Assembly (NCBI GenBank): GCA_029777755.1
Contig: JAKORQ010000143.1
Span: 1-20,119 of the forward strand
Source of the DNA: Planctomycetota bacterium
GTDB lineage: Bacteria > Planctomycetota > Phycisphaerae > Tepidisphaerales > Tepidisphaeraceae
DNA: 20,119 nucleotides
Reading direction: 5' to 3'
How positions within the stretch are numbered: the first letter of the stretch is position 1; every line of letters begins with the position of its first letter. Both the position numbers and the translations under genes were made by a program. The notes beneath the pieces were generated by a model. The model did not search any database and was not told the DNA's origin. It saw only the letters and a program-made list of their open reading frames with translations. Shown piece by piece: positions 14,664 through 20,119 of the stretch.

Positions 14664-16268
14664 CTATCTCGTGATCACCACAAAGCGTGGGGATGGCGTG
14701 ACCGTCACCTTTCCCTGGCCGGCCGCGAGGGATGCGCGCCTGCCGATGACATCGAACACCTCGGTCGATGCCGCTTCGATGGAAACCTCGCGCGACTCAT
14801 CATCTTCCGACCACAGCACCAGCACCTGCCCGGCCGGCGACTCGAACACATACTTCGCCACGCCATCCGCTCGCTGGAGTTCAACAAAACGAGCCCCCTC
14901 CAGCAGCCTGATCAGATTGCGATAGGCAAAGTACGCCGGCTTGGGGGACAGGTCGTGGTTGAGGAGGCCGAAGTTCTGCTCCTTGTCCTTCGGGTCGGTG
15001 CCGTCGTTGCGGAGGTTGTAGAGGAATGCTTTTTCCACGTAGCCCATCGACAGGCTATGGACCATGACAATCACGGCATAGTCGGCCGCCCGCTCCTCGG
15101 TCATGACCCCTTCCTGGATCGGCACGCCGTACTCGGTGAACCACATCGGCTTGGCCGCCTCCCCCTTCTCAACCACCACGTCGCGTACGAAGCCAGCCAG
15201 GTGTTCCAGCTTGTCGGTAGTCTGGCGATTGGTGGTGGAGGCAGTGGGCGAGGTGTACGGATGGGTCGCGGCCACGTCAAACGGTACAGGGCTATAGTCA
15301 TAGATCTCCTGCATGAACAGCGCCTCATGCAGGTCCGGCCGCTCCTTGACCCAGTGCTTGGGGGTAAATCCACCGTTGAGTACGCGGGCATCACGATCGA
15401 TCCCCTTGATGATGCCATACGAGAAGGCGAGCAGCTCTGCGTACTTCTTTGCCTGCGAATCACCCTGCGCGACCTGGAAGAACGTGATTGAGTTAGGCTC
15501 GTTCCACACCTCATAGGCATGGATGCGACCCTTATATCGCGTAACCACCGCCTCCAGGTACTTGCGCCACTCCTCCAGGCGCGGCATGGTCGTGCGGGCC
15601 TTCTTGTCCTGCGGCGCGGTGGAGGCCCACCGGGTTCCATACGCCAACACCGGCAGGACATCGATGCCATAGCGGTGGCAGGTGTCGACCAGCCGGTCGA
15701 AATGCTCCCAGTTCTGCTGCCCCTCCACCGGCTCGATGCGGTCCCACAGGAATCCTTCGCGCACCCAGCGGATGCCGGCGCGTGCCATGAGCTGCACCCG
15801 GGTCTCCAACTCATCGGTAGGCGCGCGATTGAGCGCGCCGATCACACCGAAGGGTGACTCCTGCAATGTCTCGCGCTCCTCGGCCGCCGGCACGACACCG
15901 ATCGATGCCTGCGCCTGCCCGATCTCCTGGCCGTCTGCCTTGACAGTTACGGAGGCTCGATAGAACCCCTCTCCCGGGGAATCAAAGCGAAGCGCAACTG
16001 CTCCCTGCTCGACTGCCTGCTGCTTAAGCGCGACAGTCCGGCCATCGAAATCGAGAAGCTGAATATCTGCCTCAAGCTGTCGTGACTCGGACTCTCCGCC
16101 GCTGACATTTACAACCAGCTCAATTGGTTCATCAGGAGTAAAAAACCGCCCTACTCGATCACTCGAAATCTTCACTACAAACATCTCTTTCTTCACAGGC
16201 ACTTCAGCGGCACAGGCGACCGCCACGCTCATCAGCAGCGCAACAACAGGTAGCCAGAATAAGCGCAT
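14664..16268 (-). CDS. Secreted clan GH-A glycoside hydrolase (GH39/GH5-like beta-barrel enzyme)
   Basis: 534 residues from ATG 16268 with GGAGG about 11 nt upstream; a GTG at 16319 would add residues before the signal peptide. The signal sequence (MRLFWLPVVALLMSVAVAC) ends in VAVACAAE, so either signal peptidase I cleavage or a weak lipobox at the Cys is possible. A beta-sandwich module (about 25-135) precedes the catalytic barrel. YEVWNEPN gives the acid/base E257 and FTEYGVP the nucleophile E379, the clan-A arrangement of a retaining glycosidase. A small C-terminal beta domain (about 460-534) ends the protein. Similar enzymes act on xylosides, mannosides or mixed beta-glycans; the substrate cannot be read from sequence. 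It closes the operon led by the ROK regulator and precedes a terminator. Confidence 0.85.
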   Translation of the reverse strand: MRLFWLPVVALLMSVAVACAAEVPVKKEMFVVKISSDRVGRFFTPDEPIELVVNVSGGESESRQLEADIQLLDFDGRTVALKQQAVEQGAVALRFDSPGEGFYRASVTVKADGQEIGQAQASIGVVPAAEERETLQESPFGVIGALNRAPTDELETRVQLMARAGIRWVREGFLWDRIEPVEGQQNWEHFDRLVDTCHRYGIDVLPVLAYGTRWASTAPQDKKARTTMPRLEEWRKYLEAVVTRYKGRIHAYEVWNEPNSITFFQVAQGDSQAKKYAELLAFSYGIIKGIDRDARVLNGGFTPKHWVKERPDLHEALFMQEIYDYSPVPFDVAATHPYTSPTASTTNRQTTDKLEHLAGFVRDVVVEKGEAAKPMWFTEYGVPIQEGVMTEERAADYAVIVMVHSLSMGYVEKAFLYNLRNDGTDPKDKEQNFGLLNHDLSPKPAYFAYRNLIRLLEGARFVELQRADGVAKYVFESPAGQVLVLWSEDDESREVSIEAASTEVFDVIGRRASLAAGQGKVTVTPSPRFVVITR

Positions 16269-16315
16269 CTCTCGGGGCACCTCCGGTTCGCGGATCTGCG
16301 GTGTCGGCCAACAAC

Positions 16316-17065
16316 TCACGGCATCTCGTACTTCACCGTACCCTCGGTCATGCCGAGGCGGCGCACTTCGGAAAAGCGGTGCATCTCCACGTGGCCATCC
16401 ACGAACAGCATGTTGGCCCCGCCGTTCTCATGCCATTCCTTGCCTGCGCGAGGACGAAGCTCCGCACCATTAATCCCCAGCGTGCGCGACTCGTAGCGGA
16501 CGTTGTTGTAGATGTTCCAGTTGTCGGCCGCGAGCAGCGTGCTGGACGCGTCCTTGATGCGGACGATGCGATACGTGCGAATGTTCCTGGTGCCGTTGGA
16601 GGTGTTCGGCGCGCTCTCCACGTCCACATCGGTGTCCTCGCCGACCTGCCGCGTCCAGGCATAGCTGCAGCGGGCGCTGTCCGTCAGCGGCTGCTGGGTC
16701 GAGGAGGAAAGCGCAAAGTCGATTGGATCGCTGGGGCAACGGAAGTAGCGCGTACGGGCCGCGTCATCAGCGCCGGCCGTCGTGCCATATTCCGTGCCGG
16801 GCGCGAAATAGGGCTGAATCAATCGGGCCCAGCGATAGGTCGTGGACACCGCCGTGTCGATCGCCGGCGGCAGCGAGCCCTTGTGGGCATCGGCGTACAT
16901 GATGGTGGCCAGGCCGATCTGCCGCAGGTTGCTGGCACAGACCACCCTGTTGGCCGACTCGCGTGCGCGACTCAGCGAGGGCAGCAGTATCGAGATCAGC
17001 AGTGCGATGATCCCGATTACCACCAGTAGCTCGACGAGTGTGAATCCCTTTTGCTTGTTTTCCAT
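16316..17065 (-). CDS. Type II secretion / type IV pilin-like pseudopilin with H-Xn-DG tail
   Basis: 249 residues from the ATG at 17065, preceded by a GGAAAGGA Shine-Dalgarno; an ATG eight codons earlier lies upstream of that site. The N-terminus ENKQKG|FTLVELLVVIGIIALLI is a prepilin peptidase site with G7 before the cut and E12 as the mature Glu5, followed by the long hydrophobic helix. SRARESANRVVCASNLRQIG and the C-terminal NGGANMLFVDGHVE mark the large family of planctomycete and lentisphaeral pseudopilins with an H-X9-DG tail. Here the nearest spacing is H-X10-DG (H212, D223). These proteins are numerous in such genomes and often sit beside glycoside hydrolases. A surface or secretion role in polysaccharide handling is inferred, not proven. 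Confidence 0.92.
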   Translation of the reverse strand: MENKQKGFTLVELLVVIGIIALLISILLPSLSRARESANRVVCASNLRQIGLATIMYADAHKGSLPPAIDTAVSTTYRWARLIQPYFAPGTEYGTTAGADDAARTRYFRCPSDPIDFALSSSTQQPLTDSARCSYAWTRQVGEDTDVDVESAPNTSNGTRNIRTYRIVRIKDASSTLLAADNWNIYNNVRYESRTLGINGAELRPRAGKEWHENGGANMLFVDGHVEMHRFSEVRRLGMTEGTVKYEMP

Positions 17066-17108
17066 GGCATTCCTTTCCCGGGATGGCATCTGCCCGGGTC
17101 TGCTTTAC

Positions 17109-17957
17109 CTAGCGGTGACGTCGACCCAGCACCCCGAGGCTGATAACCCCCGCCAATCCCGCAACGGCCGGCTCCGGTACCGCCGTCACCTTCATGAAGC
17201 CATCGGCGTCATTGCTGATACGAATGGCATCGATGTATGAGCCAACCTTCGCCAGGGAAACCTGAACCGCGCTCAGGTCCAGGTAGTCACCGTCGGCCAT
17301 GCCGAAGATGTGGCTGCCACTGCCCGACAGCGCCGGCTGAGGCAGCCCCTGCTCCCCCTGCGAGAGATCCGGGTTGAACCAGAAATCCACGCTGTCGGGT
17401 GCGCTACCCTCGCCAACCACCACCTTCACGAGGACCAGGTTCGTCTGGTCGGCAATGACCGGTGCGGCCGTCTTGCTATCCACGCCGTTATAGCGCAGGA
17501 CCAGGTCCTTCCCACGGATGGCAACGAAGTTGTTGGAGTTCGAGCCGCCCAGCCACAAAAGGGCATCGGATGAATTATCTGCCACCTTCACCAGGGCGCT
17601 GATCCACACCGTCCCCTTGTAGCCCGGGTAGGTGATGCCGCGCTTGGCCTTGGAGCCGGCCGATCCGCCGCCGGCATCGGCGCCAACGGCGCCGGTGTTG
17701 GGTCCGTTTCCGTCGTTGCTGTAGCCGATGGCGTCGTAGGTCAGGTTGACGTTGGGGTAATAGTCAGGAGTGGCCTCGGCTGGCTCCCAGCCGGTACTCC
17801 AGTCGCCATCCTTGCCACCGTGGCCGGTGAGATTGGTGCCACTGGCCGATCCGTAGTCGAAGTATTCCACGATCGTCCCGGCCGAGGCGCTGTGAACCAG
17901 TGCCATCGACGCCACCGCCGCCACTGCCATCTGCAAAACACTTTTCGCTCGCATCAT
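17109..17957 (-). CDS. Secreted PEP-CTERM-anchored protein, lectin-like beta-sandwich
   Basis: 282 residues. It starts at ATG 17957 with a perfect AGGAGG 7 nt upstream (complement of 17965-17970). It has a clear signal peptide (1-26, ending HSASA) and a C-terminal PEP-CTERM signal: VPEP at about 260, hydrophobic AVAGLAGVISLGVLG, then RRHR. The middle is rich in Gly, Asn, Ser and Asp with alternating hydrophobics (GTVWISALVKV, SVDFWFNPDLS, YIDAIRIS), the pattern of a concanavalin/LamG-type jelly roll, which would fit carbohydrate binding. No catalytic motif is seen. It lies between the ROK regulator (29 bp) and the pseudopilin (43 bp) and is probably the surface-exposed component of this operon. 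Function is inferred from fold pattern and context. Confidence 0.8.
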   Translation of the reverse strand: MMRAKSVLQMAVAAVASMALVHSASAGTIVEYFDYGSASGTNLTGHGGKDGDWSTGWEPAEATPDYYPNVNLTYDAIGYSNDGNGPNTGAVGADAGGGSAGSKAKRGITYPGYKGTVWISALVKVADNSSDALLWLGGSNSNNFVAIRGKDLVLRYNGVDSKTAAPVIADQTNLVLVKVVVGEGSAPDSVDFWFNPDLSQGEQGLPQPALSGSGSHIFGMADGDYLDLSAVQVSLAKVGSYIDAIRISNDADGFMKVTAVPEPAVAGLAGVISLGVLGRRHR

Positions 17958-17986
17958 TCTCAGGCCTCCTTATGTGCCCTCCCGGG

Positions 17987-19087
17987 CTATCCTCTGCCTA
18001 TCGCACGCTTGCCGTTACGCCCGCGCGCCGCACTTCTTGTCCCGGCTTTTCGACGTGCGTCCTCTGCGATCCTCTGGCTTAGCAGCGCCCCGGCCGTCAG
18101 CAGCGACAGTCCCCGCAGCGCCATGCCCCTTCCGTCAGAAATGCCGTATACCGTGAATCCCGAATCCTCGAGCCGCTTCTCCAGCCATGCACTATCCCCC
18201 TGCCACTCCAGCCCGATCGCGTCCACCTTCAGTTGCCGCAGCGCCTCGATGAACGTATCGGCCAGCAGGTGCTCATCAATCGGCCGATCCGACTCCAGCA
18301 GATCCGCCAGGCATCCGCGCCGCCCGCAATAGCAGATGGGCCCCTCGTCCCTGACCGACACATGTAGAAACGCACTGGTGGAGCCGTGCAGCCCGTAACG
18401 AACCTGCCCCGCCCGCATCGATGCAACGTGAAAGCTTCTCCCGATGAATTCCACGTAACCGACCCTGTCCTCACGACGGCAGGTCGATGACAGCCCGATC
18501 ATCTTGCACATCACCTGCGTCCAGACATGCATCACCGGGATGTTCGCCAGTGTCGGCAGAATCTGCTGCGGCTGGCAGGAGCGCCACTGCGGTATGCCAT
18601 CAACGCCAAAAACCACGCCGTCTTCAGATGCCACCGTCCCGCTGATACTCATCCCCGCAAGGTCGATCGCATACCCCTCAGAAGCAGCCCATTCCCGCGC
18701 CTTCTCCACCGCGGCGCAGACGGCCGACAGCACGGCCGCCTGGGTCGCGGCAGCCACCGGGGCAGAGAACTCCTTCAGCACATGCGTATCAAGCTGTATC
18801 ACCTGCGCTTCCACCAGGTCGCGGCGCACGTGTATTGCCAGCGCGGTGCCTCGCGAGGCATTCACGCGCAGCTCATCCACCGAGCGATTCACCGACGGCA
18901 CGCGGATCGGCCGGGATGTGAGAAACCCCTGCTTCAGCAGCCATCGTGTGTGGTTAGTCACCGAGGCGGCGCAAAGCCCCGTGTCATCGCACAGTTCCAC
19001 GCGCGTGCAACTGCCGCGAAGAAGCACCCTTCTGGCCAGGGTATCCCTTGCCACGGTGGACAGAGAAGTTGAGGTACGCGGGGACAT
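17987..19087 (-). CDS. ROK-family transcriptional regulator (XylR/NagC-like)
   Basis: 366 residues. The N-terminal winged helix-turn-helix (about 15-60, TRVELCDDTGLCAASVTNHTRWLLKQGFL) is followed by a ROK sugar-binding domain. The ROK zinc signature is conserved: H242 and C252-x-C254-GRRG-C259. The ATP-binding DxGxT start and the ExGH segment of ROK sugar kinases are degenerate (STSAFLHV), so this is a regulator and not a kinase. The C-terminus is a basic low-complexity tail. It is the first gene of the operon that ends with the glycoside hydrolase and probably represses it until a sugar ligand binds. GGAG lies 10 nt before ATG 19087, and two palindromes overlap the promoter just upstream. 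Confidence 0.88.
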   Translation of the reverse strand: MSPRTSTSLSTVARDTLARRVLLRGSCTRVELCDDTGLCAASVTNHTRWLLKQGFLTSRPIRVPSVNRSVDELRVNASRGTALAIHVRRDLVEAQVIQLDTHVLKEFSAPVAAATQAAVLSAVCAAVEKAREWAASEGYAIDLAGMSISGTVASEDGVVFGVDGIPQWRSCQPQQILPTLANIPVMHVWTQVMCKMIGLSSTCRREDRVGYVEFIGRSFHVASMRAGQVRYGLHGSTSAFLHVSVRDEGPICYCGRRGCLADLLESDRPIDEHLLADTFIEALRQLKVDAIGLEWQGDSAWLEKRLEDSGFTVYGISDGRGMALRGLSLLTAGALLSQRIAEDARRKAGTRSAARGRNGKRAIGRG

Positions 19088-19101
19088 GATCTTTTGCTCC
19101 A

Positions 19102-19133
19102 GTAAATTTACAGCGATAAATTTATCGGATCAA
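19102..19133 (-). promoter_or_regulatory. Promoter and twin-palindrome operator of the ROK-glycoside hydrolase operon
   Basis: On the - strand TTGATC (complement of 19128-19133), a 17-bp spacer and TAAATT (complement of 19105-19110) form a plausible promoter 18-46 bp before the ROK start. Two perfect AT-rich palindromes overlap it: cgataaatttatcg (19114-19127) fills the spacer and gtaaatttac (19102-19111) covers the -10. They share the core taaattta and their centres are 14 bp apart. A repressor bound here would block polymerase. Autoregulation by the adjacent ROK protein is inferred. Confidence 0.6.
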
Positions 19134-19321
19134 CGATTTTCTTTCGGTTTCTGTCTCTTGCGTTCTTCCCGCGTGTGAGCGACCGGACGCGACAGTAAAG
19201 ATCAGGTGAGGAAAACAGGTGACTGTCCCCGCCCCCGTGCGGTATTGTTAAGCAGGGCCGGCCGGCAATCACGTCTACCGGCGGCCAACGCGAGAGCGCT
19301 CATTCACATCTGAGCGTCGCC

Positions 19322-19795
19322 ATGAGGAGCTTGATCTGCCGCATCTTCGCGCGTGCGCACGGCCACGGCGGAAGTATCCGCCCGCGTCGATTTCGTCGAT
19401 TCACCCTCCTGCTCACCCCCGGGAACCTCGCCGCCACCATCATGTTCACCTGCGCCATACTGATCGTCGGGGCGACGGTTATTCCCTACCGCGTGTCCAA
19501 CTCCAGCCAGGTGTGCAACATATGCGGCGGATTCCGCTACCGCCTGGTCCACAGCTATGCCGGCATCCCCGTCCGGAAGAATGAAACCTTCGTGGAAACC
19601 CTGGGTTCGCGCCTATACCGCGAGATCATCGCCCCTACCCATGACCATGCATGGATACTCTCCGGCCAGTATATAGTAACCGGCACCATGTTCGTGCCGG
19701 CCGACGTCCAGGTCGTCTGCGGGCAGGGCGCGGCCCGTTCCGCACAGATCGAGCAATCACTGCTGGTGCTGCGCGAAACCCAGATGGCTAACTAG
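19322..19795 (+). CDS. Small single-pass membrane protein with a CxxC motif, function unknown
   Basis: 157 residues. A basic N-terminus (RPRRFRR) is followed by one hydrophobic segment (about 28-56, including LAATIMFTCAILIVGATVI). The soluble remainder starts with QVCNICGGFRYR (C65, C68), which could bind metal or form a disulfide, and holds THDHAW (106-111). I do not recognise the family. The positive-inside pattern suggests that the C-terminal part is outside the cytoplasm. The ATG at 19322 has no clear Shine-Dalgarno and follows a 6-bp hairpin (19297-19316). It is divergent from the ROK operon. The open length and protein-like composition support a real gene, at moderate confidence. Confidence 0.6.
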   Translation: MRSLICRIFARAHGHGGSIRPRRFRRFTLLLTPGNLAATIMFTCAILIVGATVIPYRVSNSSQVCNICGGFRYRLVHSYAGIPVRKNETFVETLGSRLYREIIAPTHDHAWILSGQYIVTGTMFVPADVQVVCGQGAARSAQIEQSLLVLRETQMAN

Positions 19796-19812
19796 AGCTG
19801 CTCAACCTCACC

Positions 19813-19854
19813 TGGAGCGGCTTGGCCTCAACTGAGGTCAACGCTTTCGCTCCA
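19813..19854 (+). other. Nested stem-loop after the CxxC membrane protein gene
   Basis: tggagcg (19813-19819) pairs with cgctcca (19848-19854). Inside it, ttggcctca (19822-19830) pairs with tgaggtcaa (19833-19841) with one G-T wobble. It starts 17 bp after the stop of the preceding gene. There is no T-run, so a classical intrinsic terminator is unlikely, but the extended foldback could still end or protect transcripts. Confidence 0.5.
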
Positions 19855-19871
19855 CCTTCGGGGGAACTGCA

Positions 19872-19946
19872 TCAGCACATGGACGAAAGATCAGCCGCGT
19901 AGCTGGCTGGCGCAAAATTCAGGCATATCGGACATCCATGTGCTGA
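19872..19946. repeat. 12-bp perfect inverted repeat upstream of the UroD-like gene
   Basis: tcagcacatgga (19872-19883) and tccatgtgctga (19935-19946) are exact reverse complements 51 bp apart. Between them cagcc and ggctg can form an inner 5-bp hairpin. The element ends 73 bp before the UroD-like start, so it may be an operator pair or part of a structured leader. No mobile-element gene or known riboswitch motif was recognised. Confidence 0.6.
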
Positions 19947-20019
19947 CACTGCTCTTTTGCTTCAGTACGCTCAGCGATCCAAGGGCAACAGTAACATTTT
20001 CGACTTCAGGTGGTGAACC

Positions 20020-20119
20020 ATGTCCAAGCTTACGGGTAAAGAGCGCACCGCGAGGATCCTCAAGCGCCAGGAAGTTGATCGCATCGGCCTGTACGAGCAT
20101 TTCTGGAACGACACCCACA
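20020..20119 (+). CDS. 5' fragment of a uroporphyrinogen decarboxylase / MtaA-like protein
   Basis: Only the first 33 residues are in the window; the gene continues beyond its end. ATG 20020 has AGGTGG 7 nt upstream. The start (LTGKERTARILKRQEVDRI followed by GLYEHFWNDT) matches the opening of the UroD superfamily, usually (T/S)xKERvxxALxhxxPDRvPxxexfw. The short divergent form, as in corrinoid-dependent methyltransferases and the many uncharacterised UroD-like proteins of planctomycetes, fits better than HemE. Function cannot be settled from this fragment. The region before it carries inverted repeats that may control it. Confidence 0.72.
   Translation, partial: MSKLTGKERTARILKRQEVDRIGLYEHFWNDTH

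Noticed and set aside
16261..16268. Glycoside hydrolase as a lipoprotein
   Set aside because: The signal peptide ends VAVACAA, but the residue at -3 is Ala and not Leu/Val/Ile, so the lipobox is weak. It is noted as possible but not called.
19796..20019. Cobalamin riboswitch before the UroD/MtaA-like gene
   Set aside because: A corrinoid-linked gene made this worth checking, but I see no B12-box-like sequence or matching helix layout, only simple inverted repeats.

Overview
The window looks like a chromosomal segment of a Planctomycetota bacterium, probably a Phycisphaerae-like lineage. This is an inference from gene content: two secreted proteins with C-terminal PEP-CTERM anchors, a pseudopilin with an H-Xn-DG tail, a ROK regulator leading a glycoside-hydrolase operon, and a TMTC-like membrane glycosyltransferase. 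Most of the window is GC-rich; the first 2.3 kb is visibly less so. I found no rRNA, tRNA, CRISPR array, insertion sequence or phage gene.

Left block (1-5002, + strand) is the end of a surface-glycan cluster. It holds the tail of a fold-type II PLP enzyme, a two-headed ATP-grasp protein coupled to it by an ATGA overlap, a HAD phosphatase, a CapD/PglF-like nucleotide-sugar dehydratase and an initiating sugar-phosphate transferase. A plausible reading is synthesis of an amino-acid- or amide-decorated nucleotide sugar followed by loading of the first sugar phosphate onto a lipid carrier. A convergent - strand unit (6643-4951) then encodes an SRPBCC protein, the tRNA m7G46 methyltransferase TrmB and a low-molecular-weight protein tyrosine phosphatase. 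The phosphatase overlaps the end of the sugar transferase gene and may regulate the glycan pathway.

Middle block (6690-14535, - strand) holds a PEP-CTERM zinc-protease-like protein with its terminator, enolase with promoter and terminator, an orphan three-PAS histidine kinase, and an operon of a CE15-like glucuronoyl esterase, a TMTC/GT-C membrane protein and a small helical protein.

Right block (14570-19133, - strand) appears to be one regulated polysaccharide-use operon, in transcription order: ROK regulator, PEP-CTERM protein, pseudopilin, secreted clan-A glycoside hydrolase and a strong intrinsic terminator. Two AT-rich palindromes overlap the predicted promoter and are candidate autoregulatory operators. 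The last kilobase, on the + strand, holds a small unrecognised membrane protein with a CxxC motif, a 224-bp intergenic region rich in inverted repeats, and the start of a uroporphyrinogen-decarboxylase/MtaA-like gene cut off by the window end.
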